Of a DNA stretch of 64,000 nucleotides, positions 8,158-16,127 are shown piece after piece. Source of the stretch: Caulobacter sp048541825 (GTDB lineage: Bacteria; Pseudomonadota; Alphaproteobacteria; Caulobacterales; Caulobacteraceae); NCBI RefSeq assembly GCF_048541825.1, contig NZ_CP183332.1:2108001-2172000 (forward strand). Reading direction: 5' to 3'. Both the position numbers and the translations under genes were made by a program. Below the pieces are notes generated by a model. That model had not been told where the DNA came from. It did not search any database and saw only the letters and a list, made by a program, of their open reading frames with translations. Each line of letters starts with the position of its first letter. Positions within the stretch are counted from its first letter, which is position 1.

Positions 8158-9581
8158 ACCAGCGCCGCCGCGGCGCGCCGCTGTTCGTGCAGGCGCTGGG
8201 CTTGGTGACGCTGACCCTGGTGGCGGCGCAGCTGATCGCCATCGCCGTCATCTTCACCCTGCCGCCGCCGCCGCCCGAGCTCTATCGGCTGTCGGAGATC
8301 ACGCGCGCCCTGAAAACGGGCCAGACGGTGCAGCCCCGCGATGGACGCGCTCTGGTGGTTCAGGCCCGCGCCAGGATGCCTTCCGGCGGCCCCGACTCCG
8401 CTCGCCGGGCAGAGTTCAAGGCCGGCATCGGTCGCGCCATCGACGTTGCGCCGGCGCGCATCGAGATCGTCACCGAAAACGGCCCACGCTTCTTTGTTCG
8501 GCGCTTCAAGGCGACCCCGAATGACCGGACAGGCGGTTCCGGCGGTCCTGCCGGGCCGGGCGGCCCGCGCGACCAGTTCATCGCCCGCGAGCTACCGCCG
8601 CCCGGCGAGCGCGGCGCTCGCGCCGGGCCGGCGCGCGACGAGCCGTTCATCTTCGGCGATTTCGAGCTGGGCGTGCGCCAGAGCGACGGCAGCTGGGTCG
8701 TGGTCGAGCCCAAGCCGACCTTCCGCTTCGACAGCTGGCAGCAGCGCGTGTTGCTGATTCTGGTGCTGTCGGTGCTGGCGGTCGCGCCGCTGGCCTGGCT
8801 GTTCGCGCGTCGGCTGGCCGAGCCCATCACCGCCTTCGCCGACGCCGCCGAGCGTCTTGGCCGCGACCCCCGCGCCCCGCCCCTGGAGCTGTCAGGCTCG
8901 ACCGAGGTGGTGGCCGCCGCCAACGCCTTCAACATGATGCAAGAGCGCCTGCGCCGCTATGTCGAGGACCGGACAGCGATGATCGGGGCCATCGCCCACG
9001 ACCTGCGCACACCCCTGACCCGCCTGCGGTTCCGCATCGAGGCCACGCCCGACGATGTGCGCGCCAAGCTGGCCGCAGACATCGACCAGATGGAGGCCAT
9101 GATCTCGGCTGCCCTGGCCTTCGTTCGCGACACCACCCGCCCCGCCGAACGCACCAAGCTTGAGCTGGCCTCCCTGCTGGAGAGCGTGGTCGACGAAGCC
9201 GCCGAGACCGGAGGCCAGGCCACGGTCGAGCGCGCCGAGAAAATCGTCATCGAGGGCGATCCGATCGCGCTCAAGCGGCTAGTCGCCAATCTGGTCGAGA
9301 ACGCCCTGAAATACGGCCAAGTGGCGCGCGGGCGCGTGTTCGCCGAGGGCGACATGGCGATCATCGAGATCGACGATGACGGCCCCGGCATCCCTCTGGC
9401 CGAGCAGGAGCGGGTGTTCGAGCCGTTCTTCCGCGGCGAGCCCTCGCGCAATCGCGAAACCGGCGGCATAGGCCTTGGTCTGGCGGTCGTGCGCTCGCTG
9501 GCCCGAGCCCATGGCGGCGACGTGACCCTGGTCAACCGACCCGAGGGCGGCCTGCGCGCCTGCGTTCGCCTGCCGATCTAA
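8154..9581 (+). CDS. EnvZ-type membrane sensor histidine kinase
   Basis: A first membrane helix (residues ~13-36) precedes a roughly 160-residue periplasmic region rich in Pro, Gly and Arg. A second helix (~199-222) is followed by HAMP, then the HisKA box with His282 in AHDLRTPLTRLR. The ATPase domain has N-box NLVENALKYG, G1 DDGPGIP and G2 GGIGLGLAV. The H-D-L-R-T-P form of the His box is typical of OmpR partners. The start overlaps the response regulator stop. The glycine/proline-rich stretch GGSGGPAGPGGP in the sensor domain is unusual and hints at a flexible or poorly conserved sensory region. The signal is unknown; the EF-hand protein downstream is a possible target. Confidence 0.92.
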   Translation: MNQRRRGAPLFVQALGLVTLTLVAAQLIAIAVIFTLPPPPPELYRLSEITRALKTGQTVQPRDGRALVVQARARMPSGGPDSARRAEFKAGIGRAIDVAPARIEIVTENGPRFFVRRFKATPNDRTGGSGGPAGPGGPRDQFIARELPPPGERGARAGPARDEPFIFGDFELGVRQSDGSWVVVEPKPTFRFDSWQQRVLLILVLSVLAVAPLAWLFARRLAEPITAFADAAERLGRDPRAPPLELSGSTEVVAAANAFNMMQERLRRYVEDRTAMIGAIAHDLRTPLTRLRFRIEATPDDVRAKLAADIDQMEAMISAALAFVRDTTRPAERTKLELASLLESVVDEAAETGGQATVERAEKIVIEGDPIALKRLVANLVENALKYGQVARGRVFAEGDMAIIEIDDDGPGIPLAEQERVFEPFFRGEPSRNRETGGIGLGLAVVRSLARAHGGDVTLVNRPEGGLRACVRLPI

Positions 9582-9680
9582 CCCCAGGCGCGGCTTTGTT
9601 GCCGGCCTGCAAGGCTCAGCCTGGAGACTGACATTCTCCGGCAATCTCGCTGCGCTTGATGCCGGGGGAAGGAGCTCCTC

Positions 9681-10376
9681 ATGACATCTCGTGTTGCGAC
9701 CACCGCCGTCCTGGCTGCCCTGTTCCTGTCAACAGGCGTGCACGCCACGCCCCGGTGGAACGAAGGGCCCCGGCCTGGTCAAGGTTTCGGACCGCCCCCG
9801 CGAGAAGACGGCGAACACGGACCGGGGCATCGTCGCCCGCAACTCTTCATCAGCCCTGCTGGCGAGCCCTTCCGCGCGCCGGCCGAGGCTCCCTATCCTG
9901 TTGCGGCATGGTTCTCGGCCGGGGACGCCAACCACGACGGCGCGCTGTCGCGCGATGAGTTCGTCGCCGACGCCGGCCGCTTCTTCACCGTGCTCGATAC
10001 GGACAAGGACGGCGTGATCGACGGTTTTGAGGTCTCGGCCTATGAGCGAAACATCGCACCGGAAATCCTTCAGGGGGTCAATATACCGCCTGGCGGAGGA
10101 CGCGGCGGACGCGGCGGTCCTCCCGGCGGCGGCGATGGTCCGCCTCGCAAGCGCGGCGGACTGGTCGGCGGAGCCCTGCAGGGGGCGGCCCCCTACGCCC
10201 TGCTGGCCGAGCCGCAGCCGGTGATGGGCGCCGACGCGGACTTCAACCGCCGCATCTCCAGGGACGAAGCCGTCAAGGCCGCCAAGTCACGCTTTGCGCT
10301 GCTTGATGCGGACAAGGATGCCCTTCTCCGCGTGGAAGAGCTGCCCGCCACCCCCGTCCAGGCGCGGCGCCGCTAA
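9681..10376 (+). CDS. exported EF-hand calcium-binding protein
   Basis: An N-terminal signal peptide (residues ~1-20) ends near GVHA. The mature part has four EF-hand-like loops: DANHDGALSRDEF, DTDKDGVIDGFEV, DADFNRRISRDEA and DADKDALLRVEEL. The first two are complete loops; the third and fourth are degenerate, with NRR and ALL replacing the central glycine region. Gly-rich and Pro-rich linkers (GGGRGGRGG) separate the pairs. Calcium binding in the periplasm or on the surface is likely, and the exact role is unknown. The AAGGAG ribosome site is strong. It follows the kinase by 99 bases and converges with the next gene, their stop codons overlapping. Confidence 0.85.
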   Translation: MTSRVATTAVLAALFLSTGVHATPRWNEGPRPGQGFGPPPREDGEHGPGHRRPQLFISPAGEPFRAPAEAPYPVAAWFSAGDANHDGALSRDEFVADAGRFFTVLDTDKDGVIDGFEVSAYERNIAPEILQGVNIPPGGGRGGRGGPPGGGDGPPRKRGGLVGGALQGAAPYALLAEPQPVMGADADFNRRISRDEAVKAAKSRFALLDADKDALLRVEELPATPVQARRR

Positions 10377-11047
10377 CCGCCCACCACGCTGGCGATGATG
10401 TTGATGCCCAGGGCCAGGATGGCGGTGTTGTAGGCGAAGGCGGTCGCCGCATGGGCGGTGACCAGCCGGCGCAGGCGCGAGGTCAGTATGGTGTTGTCTG
10501 AGACCTGGAAGGTCGCCCCGACGCTGAAGGCCAGATAGACGAAATCCATGTAGCTGGTCGGCGGCTCGCCGGGGAAACCGATGCCGCCCTTGCTTTTGCC
10601 GTCCCCAAAATGACGATGGGCGTAGTGCGGCACGAAGACCGACTGCAGCACCAGCCATGACAGGACCAGGGTCGCGCCCGCGCTGGTGGCGATGAACGCC
10701 TTGGCCAGGCCCTGCGCGGTCCGCGCCGCCACCATCGCATCGACCACCGCGCCCAGGCTGGCGACGATGGCGGCCAGCACGATCAACAGCAGCACCGGCT
10801 GACCCTCGTCGTCCCCAGCCGCCCGATCGCGGATCTCGGCCTCGTCGGCGCGCAGGAACATCCGCCAGGTCAGGATCAGATAGGTGAGGGCCGCCCCGTC
10901 CCAGCCCAGCAACAGATGCGAGCCTGTCGGAGCCTGCAGCCAGAAGGCCGTCGCCCAGACGAACAGGCCGACCACACAGCCCGCACCAAGCCGCCAGTGC
11001 GGCGGCGTGATGTGGCTCTTTGCCCTGGATTTGGCGGTCTTTGACAA
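10373..11047 (-). CDS. DUF1345 family membrane protein
   Basis: The sequence has about five hydrophobic segments and the DUF1345 hallmark FVYLAFSVGATFQVSD, with TSYMDF just before it. The function of the family is unknown. The open frame extends to an ATG at 11158, but that extension is not membrane-like. TTG 11047 is preferred because AAGGGA lies 7 bases upstream and it leaves a 20-residue basic cytoplasmic N-terminus (SKTAKSRAKSH) before the first helix. This gives 224 residues, a usual size for the family. The stop overlaps the EF-hand gene's stop by three bases. Confidence 0.82.
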   Translation of the reverse strand: MSKTAKSRAKSHITPPHWRLGAGCVVGLFVWATAFWLQAPTGSHLLLGWDGAALTYLILTWRMFLRADEAEIRDRAAGDDEGQPVLLLIVLAAIVASLGAVVDAMVAARTAQGLAKAFIATSAGATLVLSWLVLQSVFVPHYAHRHFGDGKSKGGIGFPGEPPTSYMDFVYLAFSVGATFQVSDNTILTSRLRRLVTAHAATAFAYNTAILALGINIIASVVGG

Positions 11048-11164
11048 GCTCGGAATCCCTTTGCCTTGCAGCCGCTGCGCCTGTTGCGTGCATTTACTCA
11101 CGCTTTGAGGTGAACCGAACGTGGCTTCGCTGGTTACCTCTCTGAACGCGCAGGACACGACGCC

Positions 11165-11329
11165 ATGACCGACCCCGACGCACCACCTCCTGTCGAGCCG
11201 CAGCCCCCGGAATACGACCCGGGGTCAACGCCTGATGAAATGCCCTCCCCCGTGTCACCGGTCGATCCTGGGGACGACCGCCCCTATGACGCCGCGCCCT
11301 GTTCGCCGACCGTGACCAGTATCGATTAG
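11165..11329 (+). CDS. small proline- and aspartate-rich protein, 54 residues, unknown
   Basis: A 54-codon frame begins ATG 11165 and ends TAG 11329. The product is about one third Pro plus Asp, with segments such as PPPVEPQPPEYDPGSTPDEM and PVDPGDDRPYD. No membrane segment or known motif is seen, and low complexity suggests disorder. AGGA lies about 10 bases before the ATG. It is kept because the stop is followed directly by the ribosome site of the KGG gene, which starts 9 bases on, so the two may be one transcript. It could be spurious, since GC-rich DNA gives open frames easily. Confidence 0.45.
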   Translation: MTDPDAPPPVEPQPPEYDPGSTPDEMPSPVSPVDPGDDRPYDAAPCSPTVTSID

Positions 11330-11338
11330 GAGCACCGT

Positions 11339-11536
11339 ATGGACCTCGACAGCGAACGGCCCCGTGGCCGCCGCGGCTTCGCCGCCATGGACCCTGAACG
11401 TCGCCGCGAGATCGCGCGCAAAGGCGGGGCCAGCGTGCCCAGCGAGAAGCGAAGCTTCGCCAAGGATCGCGATCTTGCCGCCAATGCGGGTCGCAAGGGT
11501 GGATCTTCTTCCCGCACCGTGCGCCCCGGCGACTGA
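11339..11536 (+). CDS. KGG-motif stress-induced small protein
   Basis: The 65-residue hydrophilic protein contains two KGG repeats, in EIARKGGASVPSEKRSF and AANAGRKGGSSS. This is the arrangement in the small stress-induced KGG/con-10-like family (for example Bacillus GsiB and E. coli YciG). It has no signal peptide or membrane segment and is rich in Arg, Lys, Ser and Gly. These proteins are generally induced by stress or starvation; their biochemical action is not settled. An AGGAG ribosome site lies 5 bases before the ATG. A hairpin at 11560 follows. Confidence 0.85.
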   Translation: MDLDSERPRGRRGFAAMDPERRREIARKGGASVPSEKRSFAKDRDLAANAGRKGGSSSRTVRPGD

Positions 11537-11559
11537 ACGCCTGACCTGAACATGCTCGA

Positions 11560-11592
11560 AGCGCGCTGGATCCCCCCGTCCAGCGCGCTTTC
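11560..11592. terminator. hairpin between convergent KGG gene and egtBD
   Basis: An 11-bp perfect stem (AGCGCGCTGGA / TCCAGCGCGCT) with an 8-base loop is followed on the plus strand by only TTTC. It lies 24 bases after one stop and 12 bases from the other gene's stop, so it may serve both strands. The short T tract lowers confidence. Confidence 0.6.
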
Positions 11593-11603
11593 GCGCGTCT
11601 AGC

Positions 11604-13769
11604 CTATCGTGTCAGCACATAGACCCCGAACGCGGGCTGGATGCTTTCCCACTTGCGCGAGACAGCCCACCCCGCCCGGCGCGCGATGGCCTCAAAAGCT
11701 TCGGGCCGGTACTTGTAAGAGTTCTCGGTGTGGATGGTTTCACCCGCCGCGAAGTCGAACGTCCGTCCCGCTATCGTCACACGCTGGGCCGTCGCGCTGA
11801 CCAGGTGCATCTCGACCCGGCTTTCCTGCTCGTTCCAGACGGCCCTGTGCGCGAAGCCCGCGAGATCGAAATCGCCGCCCAGTTCGTGATTGATCCGTGC
11901 AAGGATGTTGAGGTTGAAGGCCGCCGTGACGCCCTGGGCGTCGTCATAGGCCGGGATCAGCACTGCGGCCGACTTGGCGACGTCTGCGCCCACCACCATC
12001 ATCGCGCCATCGCCCAGCAGGTCGCCGGCACGACGCAGGAAGTCTTCGGCTTCGAGCGGCGGGAAGTTGCCGATGGTGGATCCGGGAAAGAACCCGACGG
12101 CGACACGTCCCGCCACGGCGGATGGCAACCGTAGGGCCCGCGTGAAGTCGTCGACCAGCGGCGCAACCGTCAGCGAAGGATAGCTGGTCTTGATGGCCGC
12201 AGTCGCCTCGTCCAGCGCGCTCTGGCTGATGTCGATGGGCGCATAGGCCGAGAGTTGCGGCGCCGCGTCCAGAAGGATCCGGGTCTTGACGCTGGCCCCA
12301 CTGCCGAACTCCACCAGCGCTGCACCATCGGGGATCCGCGCAGCAATCTCCGGCGCGATCTGGCGAAGCAGCGCGGTCTCGGTGCGGGTCAGATAGTATT
12401 CCGGCAGATCGCAGATCGCCTCGAACAGCCGCGAGCCCTCGGCGTCATAGAAATACTTGCTGGGCAGCGTCTTTGGACGGGCCGATAGACCCGCCACCAC
12501 ATCTTCCAGGAAGCGGTTGTCGCTCGGAACGTCCAGGATCTCGGGGTCGTCGGCCAGCCGGACGCCGGCGAAAACCCAGCGCTTCTCCGGATGGAAGAAA
12601 TTGCGGTAGGTCGCCCGCGTATGGCCGGGCGGTGTCGCCGCGCAACCGCCGCGCAGCACCATCTGGTTGACCATGAACTTGCCGTTGTACTCGCCCAGCG
12701 CGCCCGCGCCGGGACGAAACCCGGGATAGGCGGCATAGCTGCTGGAGGTCCACTGCCACACATGGCCGTGCAGTTGGCGCAGGCCGCCGGCGCCCGGCGC
12801 GCGCGCAGCAGCTTCCCATTCGGCTTCGGTCGGGAGGCGCCGACCCGACCAGGTCGCATAGGCCGCCGCCTCGTAATAGCTGACATGCGAGACCGGCTCA
12901 CCGGGTTCGATAGGCTGACGTCCAGCCAGGGTCATGGCCGACCAGCCGTTCCCTTCCTGGCGCCAATACAGCGGCGCCGCCCATCCTTCCTCGACCACGC
13001 GCGCCCAGCCGTCGGAAAGCCACAGCTCAGCCCTGGCGTAACCCCCCGCGTCGATGAAGGCGATCCACTCGCTGTTGGTCACCAGTCGGTCACTCAAGCG
13101 ATAGGGCGCCAGATAGGTCTTGTGCCGCGGGCGCTCGTTATCGAACGCAAAGCCTGTCCCGCCGGCGCCGACCTCGACCACACCGCCCTCGAACGGCACA
13201 AAGCGCTCCGGATCGAACGATTCCTGGCCGCGGCGACCCATCTGGGCCTGATAGACCGGGTCCAGCGGCGACTGGGCAAACAGATGCAGGATGTCCATCA
13301 GGATCAGCTCCTGATGCTGCTCCTCATGGGCAAGCCCCAGATCCAGGCGCTCACGGGCATCCCGGAGCAAAGACGGGCCCGACAACAGCCGGGCCATCGC
13401 CGCATCGACATGGGCGCGATAGGCGCCGACTTCGGCGGTCGATGGACGGGTCAGCAAGCCCCGCGCCGGCCTCGGCTGGCGGGGCCCCAGCGCCTCGTAA
13501 TAGGAATTGAACAGGTAGCCAAAGCGGGGGTCAAACACCGCGTAGCCATCGAGATAGGGGACCAGCAGGAAGGTCTCGAAAAACCAGGTTGTATGCGCCC
13601 TGTGCCACTTTGTCGGACTGGCGTCAGCCATCGACTGGGCGGCCTGATCTTCGGCCGACAGCGGGACCGCTAGAGCCTCGGTGCGCCGTCTGACCGCCTG
13701 ATAGCGTTCAAGGTCTCGCGCGGCGGACGCCTGGACGGCCTCCGATGCGTGCAGGTCGTCCGGGCTCAT
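11604..13769 (-). CDS. fused ergothioneine biosynthesis protein EgtB-EgtD
   Basis: One continuous 721-residue frame holds two enzymes. Residues ~1-410 are EgtB, the iron sulfoxide synthase: a DinB-like domain with the iron ligands in WHRAHTTWF and HEEQHQE, then an FGE-sulfatase domain ending in TYRNFFHPEKRW. Residues ~416-721 are EgtD, the SAM-dependent histidine trimethyltransferase, with the typical start TLPSKYFYDAEGSRLFE, the SAM motif VEFGSGAS and FFPGSTIGNF. EgtD makes hercynine and EgtB couples it to a thiol, so the fusion would channel hercynine. The linker (around DVPSDNRFLED) is short. OvoA also ends in a methyltransferase, but the C-terminal motifs here are of the EgtD type. No separate egtA, egtC or egtE is near. 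Confidence 0.88.
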   Translation of the reverse strand: MSPDDLHASEAVQASAARDLERYQAVRRRTEALAVPLSAEDQAAQSMADASPTKWHRAHTTWFFETFLLVPYLDGYAVFDPRFGYLFNSYYEALGPRQPRPARGLLTRPSTAEVGAYRAHVDAAMARLLSGPSLLRDARERLDLGLAHEEQHQELILMDILHLFAQSPLDPVYQAQMGRRGQESFDPERFVPFEGGVVEVGAGGTGFAFDNERPRHKTYLAPYRLSDRLVTNSEWIAFIDAGGYARAELWLSDGWARVVEEGWAAPLYWRQEGNGWSAMTLAGRQPIEPGEPVSHVSYYEAAAYATWSGRRLPTEAEWEAAARAPGAGGLRQLHGHVWQWTSSSYAAYPGFRPGAGALGEYNGKFMVNQMVLRGGCAATPPGHTRATYRNFFHPEKRWVFAGVRLADDPEILDVPSDNRFLEDVVAGLSARPKTLPSKYFYDAEGSRLFEAICDLPEYYLTRTETALLRQIAPEIAARIPDGAALVEFGSGASVKTRILLDAAPQLSAYAPIDISQSALDEATAAIKTSYPSLTVAPLVDDFTRALRLPSAVAGRVAVGFFPGSTIGNFPPLEAEDFLRRAGDLLGDGAMMVVGADVAKSAAVLIPAYDDAQGVTAAFNLNILARINHELGGDFDLAGFAHRAVWNEQESRVEMHLVSATAQRVTIAGRTFDFAAGETIHTENSYKYRPEAFEAIARRAGWAVSRKWESIQPAFGVYVLTR

Positions 13770-14230
13770 GCGCTCTCCTGGCAGCCAAGACCGAGTTCTA
13801 GCGAGACCCGGCAGAGGACAACGTGTCTAGAGTTTGGGTGTTCCAGGGCCGAGTTTCAATAGCTGCGCATAGGGCGGTTGTTGCAGGCGACGCCGTAAGA
13901 GGGGTTTTGCCGCGTCCTTGCGAGGCCCGGGCCGGGATCAACGCGTCCAGCCGGGTCGGCCGCGCCAGGCCCGAGAGACGAAACGCACCCTGCCGACGCC
14001 GTTCCAAGGAACCGTGGCCCACGCCGGAAACTGCCCAAGGCGCGATGCCCTACCGCCGCGATAAACATCGTCTGCCATCACCTGGCGGATACTTAACGGG
14101 CAACATTGCGCAAATCCAGAAACCGACAACGTTGTCATAGATAAGACAGTCTATCCGCCAAGCCGTGGGGCGCTATACTCACGCCCAAGGCGGACAATAG
14201 TTTCGCCAAAATGCGCAGGCAGGATGAGCA
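13770..14230. other. 461-bp intergenic region between divergent egtBD and pckG
   Basis: This gap must hold the promoters of egtBD (leftward) and pckG (rightward). A perfect 12-bp palindrome lies at 14125-14136. TATACT at 14174-14179 could be a -10 element for pckG, with no good -35 partner seen. An open frame at 13823-14140 has an atypical, Arg/Pro-rich translation and no ribosome site, so it is not called a gene. Confidence 0.6.
14125..14136. promoter_or_regulatory. perfect palindrome GACAACGTTGTC upstream of pckG (candidate LacI-type operator)
   Basis: The 12-bp perfect palindrome has the central CG usual for LacI/GalR-family operators. It ends 94 bases before the pckG start. In Sinorhizobium a LacI-type regulator, PckR, controls pckA, so a similar control here is plausible but inferred. 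No regulator gene is adjacent. Confidence 0.5.
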
Positions 14231-16081
14231 ATGCAAAATGAAGGGCCTGGCGCCATCGCGCCCCCGACCAAACACGCGCGTCTCGTGACATGGGTCAACG
14301 AAGTCGCCGCCCTGACCAAGCCCAAAGCCATCTATTGGTGCGACGGCTCGGACGCCGAGTGGGAGCGCCTCACCGGCGAACTGATCGCGTCCGGCACGCT
14401 CAAGCGCCTCAACCCCGAGCTCCGCCCCAACTCCTTTTACGCCGCCTCGGATCCGCGAGACGTCGCCCGGGTCGAGAGCCGCACCTTCATCTGTTCGCAG
14501 GATCAGGAAGACGCCGGCCCGACCAACAACTGGCGCGACCCTGTGGAAATGCGCGCCACCCTGCATGGCCTGTTCGACGGCTGCATGCGCGGCCGCACAA
14601 TGTATGTCGTGCCGTTCTCGATGGGCCCGGTCGGCTCGCCGATCAGCGCCCTGGGCGTGGAGATCACCGACAGCGCCTATGTGGCCGTTTCGATGCGGGT
14701 GATGACCCGCATGGGCCAGGCCGCGCTCGACGCGCTGGGCGATGACGGGTTCTTTGTGCCCGCTCTTCACACCCTGGGCGCGCCGCTGGAGCAAGGTCAG
14801 GCCGACGTTGCCTGGCCCTGCAACGACGACAAATACATCGTCCATTTCCCGGAGAGCCGCGAGATCTGGTCCTACGGCTCTGGCTATGGCGGCAACGCCC
14901 TTCTGGGCAAGAAGTGCTACGCCCTGCGCATCGCTTCGGTCATGGCCCGCGACGAAGGCTGGCTGGCCGAGCACATGCTGATCCTCAAGCTGACCTCGCC
15001 GGCCGGCAAGGTCCGCTATGTGGCCGCCGCCTTCCCCAGCGCCTGCGGCAAGACCAACATGGCCATGTTGCAGCCCACCCTGCCCGGCTGGAAGGCCGAG
15101 ACCATCGGCGACGACATCTGCTGGATGCGGTTCGGGGCCGACGGCCGGCTGTATGCGATCAATCCAGAGGCCGGCTTCTTCGGCGTCGCTCCGGGTACAG
15201 GGGTTCTGACCAACCGCAACGCCATCGACACCCTGCACGCCAACTGCATCTACACCAACGTCGCCCTCACCGCCGACGGCGACGTCTGGTGGGAAGGCCT
15301 CACGCCTACGCCGCCTGAGGGGCTGACCGACTGGAAGGGCAGAGCCTGGAGCCCCGCTATGGGCGAACCTGCCGCCCATCCGAACGCCCGCTTCGCCGTA
15401 CCGGCCGGCCAGTGCCCCGTCATCGCCGACGAGTGGGAAGATCCGGCCGGCGTGCCGATCTCGGCCATCCTGTTCGGCGGCCGCCGCGCCTCGGCCGTGC
15501 CGCTGGTCACCGAGGCCTTCGACTGGGAGCACGGTGTGTTCCTGGCCTCTAACGTGGCCTCGGAAGGCACCGCAGCAGCCGAAGGCAAGATCGGCGAACT
15601 GCGCCGCGATCCCTTCGCCATGCTGCCCTTCTGCGGCTACAACATGGGTGACTATTTCAGCCACTGGCTGAAGGTCGGGGCCAGCGCCGATCCCGCCAAG
15701 CTGCCGCGGATCTATTTCGTCAACTGGTTCCGCAAGGACGAGACCGGAAAGTTCGTCTGGCCCGGCTACGGCGAAAACGCCCGCGTCCTGAAATGGATCG
15801 TCGAGCGACTCGAAGGCGAGACGGACGCTGTGGACAGCGCCATCGGCCGCCTTCCCGCTTCGGGCGCGCTGGATGTGTCCGGCTTGGGACTCGACCAGGC
15901 GGCGCTGAATCTGCTGCTGACGGTCGACAGATCGATCTGGCTGGAGGAAGCCGCCCTGATCCTCGACGCCTACAAGCGCCTCGGCTCGCGCATGCCTCAG
16001 GCGCTCTACGCCCAGTTGGAAGCCCTGACCGGCCGGCTCACGCCGGTCGCTGCGGAAAGCCGAGCCCTGGAAAGCGTCTAA
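14231..16081 (+). CDS. pckG: phosphoenolpyruvate carboxykinase (GTP)
   Basis: The 616-residue length and motifs mark the GTP-dependent PEPCK family rather than the ATP-dependent one. The P-loop region reads FPSACGKTNMAML, with the reactive cysteine inside it. The metal and substrate region contains VGDD-like GDDICWMRF and the guanine-side motif NWFRKDE. SMGPVGSP near residue 132 is also a family signature. The enzyme converts oxaloacetate and GTP to phosphoenolpyruvate and CO2, the first step of gluconeogenesis. It is transcribed alone, converging on rnc. The upstream palindrome suggests carbon-source control. Confidence 0.95.
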   Translation: MQNEGPGAIAPPTKHARLVTWVNEVAALTKPKAIYWCDGSDAEWERLTGELIASGTLKRLNPELRPNSFYAASDPRDVARVESRTFICSQDQEDAGPTNNWRDPVEMRATLHGLFDGCMRGRTMYVVPFSMGPVGSPISALGVEITDSAYVAVSMRVMTRMGQAALDALGDDGFFVPALHTLGAPLEQGQADVAWPCNDDKYIVHFPESREIWSYGSGYGGNALLGKKCYALRIASVMARDEGWLAEHMLILKLTSPAGKVRYVAAAFPSACGKTNMAMLQPTLPGWKAETIGDDICWMRFGADGRLYAINPEAGFFGVAPGTGVLTNRNAIDTLHANCIYTNVALTADGDVWWEGLTPTPPEGLTDWKGRAWSPAMGEPAAHPNARFAVPAGQCPVIADEWEDPAGVPISAILFGGRRASAVPLVTEAFDWEHGVFLASNVASEGTAAAEGKIGELRRDPFAMLPFCGYNMGDYFSHWLKVGASADPAKLPRIYFVNWFRKDETGKFVWPGYGENARVLKWIVERLEGETDAVDSAIGRLPASGALDVSGLGLDQAALNLLLTVDRSIWLEEAALILDAYKRLGSRMPQALYAQLEALTGRLTPVAAESRALESV

Positions 16082-16091
16082 ACTCGGCGGA

Positions 16092-16127
16092 AGGGGCCAG
16101 GAGGTCTGAGTTACCAGACTGGCCCCT
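16092..16127. terminator. inverted repeat between convergent pckG and rnc
   Basis: Outer arms AGGGGCCAG / CTGGCCCCT enclose inner arms GTCTG / CAGAC around an AGTTAC loop. It begins 10 bases after the pckG stop and reaches the rnc stop. No clear T tract follows on either strand, so termination may be weak. Confidence 0.55.

Noticed and set aside
11604..13769. OvoA (ovothiol synthase) as the identity of the fused gene
   Set aside because: The C-terminal domain has EgtD motifs (KYFYDAEGSRLFE, PGSTIGN), not those of the OvoA methyltransferase.
13823..14140. Open frame of 105 codons before pckG
   Set aside because: No ribosome site, odd composition, and it covers the likely promoter and operator of pckG.
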